DNA of 64,000 nucleotides, taken from an uncultured Phascolarctobacterium sp. (lineage in GTDB: Bacteria > Bacillota > Negativicutes > Acidaminococcales > Acidaminococcaceae). The notes below the pieces were generated by a model. That model saw only the letters and a list, made by a program, of their open reading frames with translations. It searched no databases and was not told the DNA's origin. The stretch is taken from contig URXA01000001.1 in NCBI GenBank assembly GCA_900551745.1, forward strand, positions 186,001 through 250,000, written 5' to 3'. Numbering within the stretch: position 1 is the first letter of the stretch; each line of letters begins with the position of its first letter. Shown here in pieces: positions 37,382 through 45,930 of the stretch. Both the position numbers and the translations under genes were made by a program.

Positions 37382-38008
37382 ATGAATATAGTCAAAGACG
37401 GTCATCCGTTCATATTCGCTTTTGCTATTATTACTTTTGCTGTAGGTTATTGGGGGAGCTTAGTATGGGCTGTTGTTCCTGCAGTATTAATGCTGTTTTT
37501 TATTTATTTTTTCCGTAATCCCAATCGTCCTACACAATCAGATGACTCTATTATTTATTCTCCTGCAGATGGAACAGTAATGGCAATAGAAGACTTTTAT
37601 GATGAAGAATATTTAAATGAAGATGCTATAAAAGTTACTATTTTCCTTTCCGTTTTTAATGTGCATGTCAATCGCAGCCCTGTTAATGGTGAAATAAAAT
37701 ACCAGCGTTATACATGTGGGCAGTTTGTGCCGGCATATAAAAAATCTGCCTCTTTTGAAAATGAACGTCATGCTATTGGAGTTCAAAACGATAAGATGAG
37801 AGTTTTGGTTATTCAGGTTGCAGGATTACTGGCGCGTCGTATTGTATCGTGGGTGACTTTAGGTCATAATTTGAAACAAGGCGAATGTTATGGTATGATT
37901 AAATTTGGATCAAGTACTGAATTAGTTTTACCAAAAAATGTTGAAATTCTTGTAAAAAAAGGCGATTCAGTAGTTGGAGGAGTTTCTCTGATCGGGAGGG
38001 TTCATTAA
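37382..38008 (+). CDS. psd: phosphatidylserine decarboxylase proenzyme
   Basis: Psd removes CO2 from phosphatidylserine to give phosphatidylethanolamine and uses a pyruvoyl group made by self-cleavage. The cleavage motif is GSS in IKFGSSTELVLP, with the cut expected between G176 and S177. N-terminal hydrophobic helices (about 10-42) anchor it. VFLSVFNVHVNRSPV is a family block. At 208 residues it is the short PSD-A form. It lies 3 bases before pssA, which makes its substrate. Confidence 0.95.
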   Translation: MNIVKDGHPFIFAFAIITFAVGYWGSLVWAVVPAVLMLFFIYFFRNPNRPTQSDDSIIYSPADGTVMAIEDFYDEEYLNEDAIKVTIFLSVFNVHVNRSPVNGEIKYQRYTCGQFVPAYKKSASFENERHAIGVQNDKMRVLVIQVAGLLARRIVSWVTLGHNLKQGECYGMIKFGSSTELVLPKNVEILVKKGDSVVGGVSLIGRVH

Positions 38009-38011
38009 AAA

Positions 38012-38692
38012 ATGAATTATCGTCGTATCGTACCTAACAGCATTAGTGCATTAAGTTTAACATTTGGCGTTTTATCTATTTTTGATACATTTGAAGGAAA
38101 TTTCTCAAGAGCAGCTATATTTATAATATTGGCTGTTATTGCAGATTCTATGGATGGAAGAGCTGCTCGCTTTTTAGGAGTAGGAGGCGGGGAATTTGGT
38201 AAAGAACTGGATTCTTTATGTGATTTAGGTTCTTTTGGTGTCGCTCCTGCTATTCTTATTTATCAATATGGTATGACAGATTTAGGTTTACTTGGAAAAC
38301 TCATTGCTTCCATTTTTACAATTTGTGGTGCCATGCGTTTAGCAAGATTTAATGTAAATGTTGGTGAGGTAAAGGGATATTTTCAAGGCATGCCGATTCC
38401 TGCGGGAGCCTGTGTTTTAGCAACGTATGTTCTTTCTGGCTATTCCTTTTCCACTTATTTTGTTGCAATTCTGACTTTTGTAATTGGCTGTATTATGTAT
38501 AGCAATGTAAAATTCCCGGATTTTAAAGGTAAAGGAAATCCAATGTTTTTACCTCCGGTAATTATTGCTGCTGCTGTTGGCATATATCTACTATATGTAA
38601 ATCTTTCAGCCTGGCCATTTGCGGCTATGTTCACCTATTCTTTAGCTGGGATTATTAACTGTGTTTATGCAAAAATGCTAAACAAGCAGTAA
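38012..38692 (+). CDS. pssA: CDP-diacylglycerol-serine O-phosphatidyltransferase
   Basis: PssA makes phosphatidylserine from CDP-diacylglycerol and serine in the inner membrane. The CDP-alcohol phosphotransferase motif DG(x2)AR(x8)G(x3)D(x3)D is seen in full from MDGRAARF to LDSLCD (about residues 48-72). About six hydrophobic helices are present. Length (226) fits the Gram-positive type. It overlaps in function with psd directly upstream, so the pair commits lipid to phosphatidylethanolamine. Confidence 0.95.
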   Translation: MNYRRIVPNSISALSLTFGVLSIFDTFEGNFSRAAIFIILAVIADSMDGRAARFLGVGGGEFGKELDSLCDLGSFGVAPAILIYQYGMTDLGLLGKLIASIFTICGAMRLARFNVNVGEVKGYFQGMPIPAGACVLATYVLSGYSFSTYFVAILTFVIGCIMYSNVKFPDFKGKGNPMFLPPVIIAAAVGIYLLYVNLSAWPFAAMFTYSLAGIINCVYAKMLNKQ

Positions 38693-38720
38693 ATATTTTT
38701 AGAAAGCAAGGAGATTTTTG

Positions 38721-40004
38721 ATGAGTACCTATTTTGACTTGATCATGATTCCGTTGCAGCTTTTAATTGTATTCTTCACGATCTATTATTTTACGCTTTC
38801 TTTCTTTGGCCTTTTTGGCCGCAGACCGGAAGAAAAAATTTATGATGAGCAAAAAACTTTTGCTATGATCGTCTGTGCACACAATGAAGAGCAAGTTATC
38901 GGTCAATTGGTCGAGAATCTGCATCTGCTCAATTATTCTGATCATTTATATGATATTTTTGTAGTTGCAGATAACTGTAAAGACAATACAGCGCAAATTG
39001 CCCGTCAAGCAGGAGCAATCGTTTATGAACGCTTTAATGATAATGAAAAAGGCAAAGGTTTTGCAATGGATTGGATGTTCCAAAGACTTTTTGAAATGGA
39101 ACGTCAATATGATGCTGTTTGTGTCTTTGATGCTGATAATTTAGTTCATCCTAACTTTTTAAGAGAAATGAACAGCCGCTTATGCAAGGGTGAACGACTT
39201 ATTCAGGGATATTTGGATTCTAAAAATCCTAATGATACCTGGATTTCCGGAGTATTTTCTATTTCTTTCTGGGTTGTAAACCATGTGTGGCATTTGGCTA
39301 AATATAATATAGGGTTATCAAGCTGCCTCGGTGGCACTGGTATGTGTATTTCTACAGATATATTACGCAGGCATGGCTGGGGCGCTACATGCCTTACAGA
39401 AGATATGGAATTTACCATGAAAGCTTTATTGGAAGGTATACCGACTACTTGGGCACATGATGCTATCGTTTATGATGAAAAGCCTCTTACTTTTATGCAA
39501 TCATGGAACCAACGTAAACGTTGGGCTCAAGGGCATTTTGATGTAGCCAACCGTTACATCGGCAAATTGTTTGTTAAAGGGATTAAAGAAAGAAATATCG
39601 TCGTACTTGATGGAATAATCAATTTATTCCAGCCATATTTCTTACTTATTTCTACTTTTTTTGTTATTTGCAGTTATATCTATCAATTCTATCCTTTCTA
39701 TACCAATGTCTTATATGCTATTCTGCCGTTAGAAGTTTGGACTCTGATAGGTATAGGTCAGTATATTTTCCCTATGATTGTACTTTTTAAAATTCATGCT
39801 TCTTTTAAATCTTGGATGTATCTTTTATTGTATCCGCTCTTTATTTACAGCTGGATACCTATTACCATCCTGGGGTATATCCACAGGCATGATCATGAAT
39901 GGAGCCATACTGCTCATACCCGCGGAATAAGCTTTAACGAAGTTTTAATTCCGGAAAATGCTGAACTTGGCCCGAAACAGGTTGTATTTCCTAAAAAACA
40001 ATAA
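38721..40004 (+). CDS. membrane glycosyltransferase family 2
   Basis: This is a processive-type GT2 enzyme with an N-terminal membrane helix (about 5-30), a cytoplasmic catalytic domain and three or more C-terminal helices. The donor-site acids are in FDADNLVHP. The TEDMEF motif and QRKRWAQGH (QxxRW) follow, as in cellulose, hyaluronan and PNAG synthases. Length is 427. Start at ATG 38721 behind AAGGAGA. It sits 28 bases after pssA. Sugar and acceptor are unknown; an exopolysaccharide or a glycolipid are both possible. Confidence 0.85.
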   Translation: MSTYFDLIMIPLQLLIVFFTIYYFTLSFFGLFGRRPEEKIYDEQKTFAMIVCAHNEEQVIGQLVENLHLLNYSDHLYDIFVVADNCKDNTAQIARQAGAIVYERFNDNEKGKGFAMDWMFQRLFEMERQYDAVCVFDADNLVHPNFLREMNSRLCKGERLIQGYLDSKNPNDTWISGVFSISFWVVNHVWHLAKYNIGLSSCLGGTGMCISTDILRRHGWGATCLTEDMEFTMKALLEGIPTTWAHDAIVYDEKPLTFMQSWNQRKRWAQGHFDVANRYIGKLFVKGIKERNIVVLDGIINLFQPYFLLISTFFVICSYIYQFYPFYTNVLYAILPLEVWTLIGIGQYIFPMIVLFKIHASFKSWMYLLLYPLFIYSWIPITILGYIHRHDHEWSHTAHTRGISFNEVLIPENAELGPKQVVFPKKQ

Positions 40005-40009
40005 CTTTT

Positions 40010-40038
40010 GACCGCTCTTCTAAAGAGCGGTCTTTTTC
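40010..40038 (+). terminator. terminator after the GT2 gene
   Basis: A 10-bp perfect stem GACCGCTCTT (40010-40019) pairs with 40023-40032 around a 3-nt loop and is followed by TTTTTCTTT. Confidence 0.88.
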
Positions 40039-40123
40039 TTTATATAATGCTTGAATTCTTTATTTTATAAGGCTTTTATGTTATTATAAGATGATAAGAT
40101 AAAAAATATATAAGGAGAAGTTT

Positions 40124-40786
40124 GTGAAGATACGCGGTATTTTATTTGATTTGGATGGAACCTTGATCGATACTATCGATTTGATAATCCAAGCCTTTGA
40201 ACACAGCTTTGCAGTCTGCTTAAATAAAAAAATGCCACGCGCAGAGCTGGTAAAATATTTCGGGCTGCCGTTACGCAGCGCTATGGAAAATTACGTGGAT
40301 AAAAATCAGGTAGAAATATTATGTGCCGTTTATAGAGATTTTAATCTGAAATATCACGATGAACTTATTAAACCTTTTCCAGGAGTTCAAGAAACATTAT
40401 CTGTTTTGCAGCAGAGAGGAATAAAAATGGCTGTTGTTACTTCCAAAAAGGTCCCAATGGCCAAACGCGGTTTGCAGTGCATGGGGTTAGAACCTTATAT
40501 AGAAACGGTTATTGGTTGTGATATATGCCAGCATCATAAACCACATCCGGAACCAATGGAAAAGGCGTTGAGCGCTCTTAAACTGAAAGCGGAAGAATGC
40601 CTTTGTATAGGTGACAGTCCTTTTGATTTACAAAGCGGACAGGCTGCAGGTTGTTATGCTACGGCGGCTGTTCGTTATACCAGCTTTGACTGGCAGCAAA
40701 TTCTAAATGAAGGTAACCCAACATATATTCTTAAAGAAATGCCGGATCTGATAAAAATTATTGATGATCTTGATAATGAACACTAA
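40124..40786 (+). CDS. HAD-superfamily phosphatase (Gph/PpaX type)
   Basis: This is a haloacid-dehalogenase phosphatase. The nucleophile motif is FDLDGTLIDT (D9, D11), motif II is VVTSKK, and motif III/IV is KPHPEPMEKAL with GDSPFDLQSG. An alpha-helical cap lies between the first two motifs. Length is 220, like phosphoglycolate phosphatase and PpaX. The start is GTG behind AAGGAGAAG. It heads the salvage operon, 10 bases before the phosphorylase, so a role on a pathway sugar phosphate is possible. Substrate unknown. Confidence 0.82.
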   Translation: MKIRGILFDLDGTLIDTIDLIIQAFEHSFAVCLNKKMPRAELVKYFGLPLRSAMENYVDKNQVEILCAVYRDFNLKYHDELIKPFPGVQETLSVLQQRGIKMAVVTSKKVPMAKRGLQCMGLEPYIETVIGCDICQHHKPHPEPMEKALSALKLKAEECLCIGDSPFDLQSGQAAGCYATAAVRYTSFDWQQILNEGNPTYILKEMPDLIKIIDDLDNEH

Positions 40787-40796
40787 GGAGGACAAT

Positions 40797-41594
40797 ATGC
40801 GTAAAATAGCAATAATAGGTGGAACAGGAATTTATAGTCCAGAAACATTACAATGTTTTGAAGAAAAGGTGATTCAAACTCCTTACGGTCCTGCTTTATG
40901 CAATATTGGAACAATGTGCGGCAATCAGGTAATTTTTATTACACGTCATGGTGTAGGGCATAAAACAGCTCCACATAAAGTAAATTACCGTGCAAACATC
41001 TGGGCACTGAAAAACCTTGGTACAGAAGAAATTTTTGCGACTACTGCAGTTGGTTCTTTGAATCCGGATATGGAACCGGGTCATTTCGTTGTATGTGATC
41101 AGGTTTTAGATTTTACGAAAAGCCGTATCAATACTTTTTATGACAACCCGGAACGTGGTGTAGCTCATGTTGATTTTACCAATCCTTACTGTCCAAGATT
41201 ACGTGATAAAGTAATCAACTGCTTATATAAGACAGACATTATTTTTCATAAAAAAGGCTGTTATGTCTGTACTGAGGGACCGCGCTTTGAAACTGCTGCT
41301 GAAATTAAAATGTTCGCAATGCTTGGCGGTGATCTTGTTGGCATGACTAATATGCCAGAATCCTTATTGGCCAGAGAGGCAGAAATGTGTTATACAAATT
41401 GTTCTATAGTTACTAATATGGCTGCCGGAATTTCTCCAACACCTCTTTCTCACAACGAAGTAGTTGAAGCTATGGATAAGAGTATTAAAAATATGGAACA
41501 GCTTATCAGTGCCTTTATTGCTGCTAATGAAGCAGATAGCATGGAGTGTGGATGTCCGCAGTGTATGGCTGAATTTGGTGGTTTTACTTTATAA
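40797..41594 (+). CDS. mtnP: MTAP-family nucleoside phosphorylase, predicted 6-oxopurine (methylthioinosine) type
   Basis: The family splits 5'-methylthioadenosine or related nucleosides with phosphate, giving the base and methylthioribose-1-phosphate. Phosphate-binding GGTGIY (8-13) and TRHG (49-52), KVNYRANIWALK and TEGPRFET are present. Human MTAP reads adenine with two Asp in TDYDCW; the aligned stretch here is TNMAAG (206-211), with Asn207 and Ala209. Asn at this place is what 6-oxopurine enzymes such as PNP have. I therefore predict methylthioinosine or deoxyinosine substrates, which fits the deaminase downstream. A C-terminal CxCxxC (251-256) is unusual. AAGGAGGA precedes ATG 40797. 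Confidence 0.9.
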   Translation: MRKIAIIGGTGIYSPETLQCFEEKVIQTPYGPALCNIGTMCGNQVIFITRHGVGHKTAPHKVNYRANIWALKNLGTEEIFATTAVGSLNPDMEPGHFVVCDQVLDFTKSRINTFYDNPERGVAHVDFTNPYCPRLRDKVINCLYKTDIIFHKKGCYVCTEGPRFETAAEIKMFAMLGGDLVGMTNMPESLLAREAEMCYTNCSIVTNMAAGISPTPLSHNEVVEAMDKSIKNMEQLISAFIAANEADSMECGCPQCMAEFGGFTL

Positions 41595-41607
41595 GGAGCC
41601 TGTAAAC

Positions 41608-42678
41608 ATGGTTAAAACTATGGAATGGCAAGGACAGAGTTTGCTCTTATTAGATCAGACAAAGCTGCCATCAGAAATTGTAGTTATTATTTGTAAGGAT
41701 TACCGCAGAGTAGGAGAGGCAATAAAACGTTTAGAAGTACGCGGAGCACCTGCCATTGGCGCAGCTGCCGCTTTTGGAATGGCATTAGGATGGCAGGAGC
41801 TTACTGTAAGATATGCTGATTCCAGTCTGGAAACTCTTTTATTAGAGTTTAAAAAAATAAAAAACTTTCTTCTTTCTACTCGTCCAACGGCGGTTAATCT
41901 CGGTTGGGCAGTTGAAAAAATATACATACATGCTGTTGCCATGGTAAAAGCACAGCAATCGTTAAAAGTCATTGAAGAGTCATTAGAAAATTTAGCCTGT
42001 AAAATTTATCAGGATGATATTACAGTCAATAAAAAAATTGGGGGCTACGGTTCTGCATTACTGCCACAGCAAGCTAAAATACTCACGCATTGTAATGCAG
42101 GAGCTTTAGCTACTTGTGGATGGGGAACTGCCTTGGGGGTTGTCAGACAGGCTTTTTTAGATGGAAGGCTGACGATGGTATATGCAGATGAAACACGGCC
42201 GTTATTACAGGGGGCGCGTTTAACTGCCTGGGAATTAACAAAAGATAAGATTCCTGTTACTTTGATTACCGACAATATGGCAGCCTGGGTCATGCAAACT
42301 CAACATATAGACGCTGTTATAGTTGGTGCGGATAGAATTGCTGTCAATGGTGATACGGCAAATAAAATCGGTACTTATGGAGTGGCATTGGCTGCAAAAT
42401 ATCATCAGATACCGTTTTATATTGCGGCACCGATCAGTACTTTTGATTTTACTTTAGAAACTGGCAAACAGATCCCTATTGAAGAACGTTCTGCTGATGA
42501 AGTACGATTGCTTCAGAGTGTGGTAACAGCACCACAGCAGGTAAATGTTTTTAATCCTGCTTTTGACGTCACTCCAGGAGAACTAATTACCGGCATTATC
42601 ACAGAATATGGTGTCATAGCTGCACCGTATATAGAAAATATAAAAAAATTGCAGAAAATACTGCACGAGGAGGACTAA
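41608..42678 (+). CDS. mtnA: S-methyl-5-thioribose-1-phosphate isomerase
   Basis: MtnA converts the aldose methylthioribose-1-phosphate to the ketose methylthioribulose-1-phosphate, and related enzymes accept 5-deoxyribose-1-phosphate. The eIF2B-like fold carries LEVRGAPAIGAAAAFG, the catalytic Cys in LTHCNAGALAT, the Asp in GADRIAVNGD and NKIGTYGVA. Length is 356. Start at ATG 41608 with AAGGAG 8 bases upstream; a longer frame runs back into mtnP but has no ribosome site. It lies 13 bases after mtnP and 8 before ahcY. Confidence 0.95.
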   Translation: MVKTMEWQGQSLLLLDQTKLPSEIVVIICKDYRRVGEAIKRLEVRGAPAIGAAAAFGMALGWQELTVRYADSSLETLLLEFKKIKNFLLSTRPTAVNLGWAVEKIYIHAVAMVKAQQSLKVIEESLENLACKIYQDDITVNKKIGGYGSALLPQQAKILTHCNAGALATCGWGTALGVVRQAFLDGRLTMVYADETRPLLQGARLTAWELTKDKIPVTLITDNMAAWVMQTQHIDAVIVGADRIAVNGDTANKIGTYGVALAAKYHQIPFYIAAPISTFDFTLETGKQIPIEERSADEVRLLQSVVTAPQQVNVFNPAFDVTPGELITGIITEYGVIAAPYIENIKKLQKILHEED

Positions 42679-42686
42679 TATTAACT

Positions 42687-43931
42687 ATGGAAAGTATGAT
42701 TAGGGATATAGAGTTAGCACCATCTGGAAAGCAAAAAATATCTTGGGTAAAAGAGCATATGCCTTTGCTCAATATTCTTAATGAAAAATATACTGAAAAT
42801 CAAATTTTTAAGGGTTTGAATATGGTAGTTACCATTCATTTAGAAGCGAAAACTGCATATTTAGCTCAAGTACTCAAAAATGCTGGTGCTAATGTAGTTG
42901 TAACCGGCAGCAATCCGCTGTCTACTCAGGATGATGTAGCTGCAGCGTTAGCCGATAGTGGTGTTACTGTTTTTGCAACTCATAACTGTACTGATAAAGA
43001 ATATGATATGTATCTCAGTAAAGCATTAGATATTGAGCCGGATCTTATCATTGATGATGGTGGAGATCTTGTGAATATGCTGCACGGTGAACGCAAAAAT
43101 TTGGTTGCTAAACTTATTGGCGGCAGTGAAGAAACTACCACTGGCGTGCATCGTTTAAAGGCTTTATCCAATAATGGCAAGTTGTCTTTCCCAATGATTG
43201 CAGTTAATGATGCTTATTGCAAATATCTTTTCGATAATCGTTATGGGACTGGACAATCTTCTTGGGATGGGATTATGCGCACTACAAATCTTTCTGTTGC
43301 AGGAAAAACAGTAGTCGTTGCTGGTTATGGCTGGTGTGGTAAAGGTGTGGCAATGCGTGCTAAAGGATTGGGCGCTAATGTTATCGTTACTGAAATAGAC
43401 CCTATTAAAGGAATAGAAGCTGTTTTTGATGGGTTCAGAGTAATGCCTATGCAGGAAGCTGCTAAATATGGCGATTTCTTTGTTACCGTTACCGGCTGTA
43501 AAGATGTTATCACAAAAGAACATTTTGCCGTTATGAAAGATGGAGCTATTCTTAGCAATGCCGGTCATTTCGATGTTGAAATAAACATCAAACATCTCGA
43601 AGAATTAACTGTAGAACCGTCGTATGAGGTTAGAAAAAATATCAGAACTTTTACGATGCCAGATGGCCGCAAAATAAATTTATTGGGAGAAGGCCGTCTT
43701 GTAAATCTCGCCTGCGGTGATGGACATCCTGTAGAAGTAATGGATCTTTCTTTTGCGATGCAGTTTTTAGCAATGAAATATCTGTGGAAACATAAACATG
43801 AACTTGAAAATAAACTTTATATTTTGCCAGAAGAGTTGAATACAGAAATTGCTGCGCTTAAATTACAAGCTATGGGCCTTGGTATTGATAAGTTAACGCA
43901 GGAACAGGAAACATATCTGCACCAGGCCTAA
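42687..43931 (+). CDS. ahcY: adenosylhomocysteinase family, predicted S-inosylhomocysteine hydrolase
   Basis: The family reversibly splits S-adenosyl- or S-inosylhomocysteine using tightly bound NAD. The NAD fold reads VVVAGYGWCGKGVAMRAKGLG. Catalytic Lys and Asp lie in AVNDAYCKYLFDN. At 414 residues it lacks the insertion and KPxHYRY tail of eukaryotic-type enzymes. The purine-side motif is HLEAK (51-55), the HxExK form that I associate with methanogen S-inosylhomocysteine hydrolase, not HxTxE of classical SAH hydrolases. Beside an SAH deaminase this supports inosyl substrate use. AGGAGGA precedes the ATG. Confidence 0.9.
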   Translation: MESMIRDIELAPSGKQKISWVKEHMPLLNILNEKYTENQIFKGLNMVVTIHLEAKTAYLAQVLKNAGANVVVTGSNPLSTQDDVAAALADSGVTVFATHNCTDKEYDMYLSKALDIEPDLIIDDGGDLVNMLHGERKNLVAKLIGGSEETTTGVHRLKALSNNGKLSFPMIAVNDAYCKYLFDNRYGTGQSSWDGIMRTTNLSVAGKTVVVAGYGWCGKGVAMRAKGLGANVIVTEIDPIKGIEAVFDGFRVMPMQEAAKYGDFFVTVTGCKDVITKEHFAVMKDGAILSNAGHFDVEINIKHLEELTVEPSYEVRKNIRTFTMPDGRKINLLGEGRLVNLACGDGHPVEVMDLSFAMQFLAMKYLWKHKHELENKLYILPEELNTEIAALKLQAMGLGIDKLTQEQETYLHQA

Positions 43932-43946
43932 AAGGAAGTGTTAATC

Positions 43947-44633
43947 TTGCGTGATGATCTTATTATAAATGCGGCTCGTCAACAAATAGTTACTGCAGGC
44001 ATAAAAATGGTCGAGCAAAAAATGATTGCAGGCTCTTGGGGAAACCTAAGCATAAAAATAGATACTTCACGTTGCGCAATAACACCATCTGGACGTAGTT
44101 ATGACAGCTTAAATACTGAAGATATTGTTATTGTGGATATGCAAGGTAATAAAATAAAGGGAGCTTTGATTCCTTCATCAGAAACACCTCTGCATCTAGC
44201 AATCTATAATGCTATACCTGAAGCAAAAGCCATAGTTCATACACATAGTATTTATGCCAGTGCCTGTGCTGCGATGCATAAATCAATACCGGCGTTAATT
44301 GAAGATCTGGTACAAATAATAGGCGGTAGTGTGGATGTTGCCGAATATGCATTACCGGGAACAAAAACCTTAGCTGAAAATGCCTTAATAGCTTTGCAAG
44401 ATAAAAAAGCTGCGTTACTAGCTAATCATGGAGTTGTATGCTGGGGCAATTCTTTAGGAGCTGCTTTAATGACTGCTGAAATAGTTGAGAAAGCAGCACA
44501 TATTTATTGTATTTGTGAAACTATGGGCGGTGCTAAATTATTACCGGAATCAGATATTGCTATAATGCATGATTTCTATAAGCAGCATTATTCTAAACGC
44601 CAAATGGAAAAGGGAGATGAAGTACTTGAGTAA
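43947..44633 (+). CDS. class II aldolase (FucA/AraD family), probable deoxy/methylthio-ribulose-1-phosphate aldolase
   Basis: This zinc aldolase family cleaves sugar phosphates to DHAP and an aldehyde. The visible motifs are GSWGNLS, TPSGRSYD, the catalytic Glu in SSETPLH, zinc histidines in HTHS and the third in ANHGVV. Length is 228. The start is TTG 43947 with AAGGAAGTG about 6 bases upstream; the frame has no ATG there. After mtnA, the expected substrate is methylthioribulose- or 5-deoxyribulose-1-phosphate, as in the DHAP shunt. MtnB dehydratases belong to the same superfamily, so dehydration is the main alternative. Confidence 0.85.
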   Translation: MRDDLIINAARQQIVTAGIKMVEQKMIAGSWGNLSIKIDTSRCAITPSGRSYDSLNTEDIVIVDMQGNKIKGALIPSSETPLHLAIYNAIPEAKAIVHTHSIYASACAAMHKSIPALIEDLVQIIGGSVDVAEYALPGTKTLAENALIALQDKKAALLANHGVVCWGNSLGAALMTAEIVEKAAHIYCICETMGGAKLLPESDIAIMHDFYKQHYSKRQMEKGDEVLE

Positions 44634-45903
44634 ATTACTGATAAAAAATGTAGAAATAATTTCTGCTCCCGATAACGAAAAATATTTTTTGGGTATTGAT
44701 AATGACACTATCAGTATTATTAGTAAAGAAATGCCGACAGGCTTTGAAACTGCCGAAATAATCGATGCTGCTGATAAGATTGCAGTACCTGGTATGGTAA
44801 ACACACATACTCATGCTGCTATGACTTTATTACGCAGTTACGCAGATGATATGGTATTAATGGACTGGCTGCAAAATAAAATCTGGCCTGCGGAAGCGGG
44901 ATTAAATGATGAAGATATCTATTGGGGCACAATGCTTTCAATCGTAGAAATGCTAAAAACAGGAACTACATGTTTTGCAGATATGTATTTTGCAATGGAT
45001 AAAGTTGCCCAGGCAGTAAATGAAACTGGTATTCGTGCTTCTTTAAGCCGCGGTCTGGTTGGACTTACACCAGATGCTGATGAAAAACTGCAGGATAATG
45101 AAATGCTTTTTAAAAACTGGCATGGAAAAGCTGATGGCCGTATTAGAGTAATGTTTGGTCCTCATGCTCCCTATACTTGTTCGGTCTCATATTTAAAGAA
45201 AGTTGTAGCTAAAGCCGGTGAATTGAATGCAGAAATTCATATGCATTTATGTGAAACAGCAGGAGAAGTAAGTGATTGTGTAAAAGAGCACAATATGACA
45301 CCGATACAACTAATGAATAGTTTGGATATGTTTGATTGCGGAACTTTGGCCGCACATTGCGTGCATGTAAGCGAAGCTGACTTGGAGATAATGGCTGATA
45401 AAAAAGTTCGTGTAGCGCATAATCCGCAGAGCAATCTAAAGCTGGCCAGCGGTATTGCTCCCGTACCGGCAATGCTTAAACGTGGTATTATAGTCGGCTT
45501 AGGTACTGATGGAACTTCCAGTAATAATAATTTGGATCTTTTAGAAGAATGTCGTCTGGCAGCTATGCTTCATAAAGGAATAAGCGGTGATCCATTGCTC
45601 ATTCCAGCCCATGAAGCTTTAAAATTGGCAACTAAACAAGGTGCTTTGGCTTTAGGATTTACTGATGTAGGAGAAATTAAGGCAGGTCAGAAAGCTGATA
45701 TTGTTCTTTACGATATGCAGAAGCCTTATTGGTATCCGCGCCATGATCGTGTTTCTTTACTGGTTTATGCTGCAAGCGCAACTGATGCTGATACAGTTAT
45801 TGTCAACGGTAAAGTTTTAATGAAAAATGGCGAACTGTTGGAAATGGATGTAGAAAAAATTTATGCGGAGGCCAATATGCGAGGCCATCGCTTAACTAAA
45901 TAA
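44626..45903 (+). CDS. mtaD: 5'-methylthioadenosine/S-adenosylhomocysteine deaminase
   Basis: This amidohydrolase removes the 6-amino group from MTA, SAH and often 5'-deoxyadenosine, giving inosine derivatives. Metal ligands are H61 and H63 (NTHTH), HMHLCET, and the Asp in GLGTDGTSSNNN; AAHCVHV and AHNPQSNLKL are further family blocks. Length is 425. The start is TTG 44626 behind GGGAGATG, overlapping the aldolase by 8 bases. The overlap indicates coupled translation. Its product is the predicted substrate of the phosphorylase and hydrolase upstream. Confidence 0.93.
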   Translation: MSKLLIKNVEIISAPDNEKYFLGIDNDTISIISKEMPTGFETAEIIDAADKIAVPGMVNTHTHAAMTLLRSYADDMVLMDWLQNKIWPAEAGLNDEDIYWGTMLSIVEMLKTGTTCFADMYFAMDKVAQAVNETGIRASLSRGLVGLTPDADEKLQDNEMLFKNWHGKADGRIRVMFGPHAPYTCSVSYLKKVVAKAGELNAEIHMHLCETAGEVSDCVKEHNMTPIQLMNSLDMFDCGTLAAHCVHVSEADLEIMADKKVRVAHNPQSNLKLASGIAPVPAMLKRGIIVGLGTDGTSSNNNLDLLEECRLAAMLHKGISGDPLLIPAHEALKLATKQGALALGFTDVGEIKAGQKADIVLYDMQKPYWYPRHDRVSLLVYAASATDADTVIVNGKVLMKNGELLEMDVEKIYAEANMRGHRLTK

Positions 45904-45930
45904 AGCAAAAAAACTTTAGGAGTGACGAGA

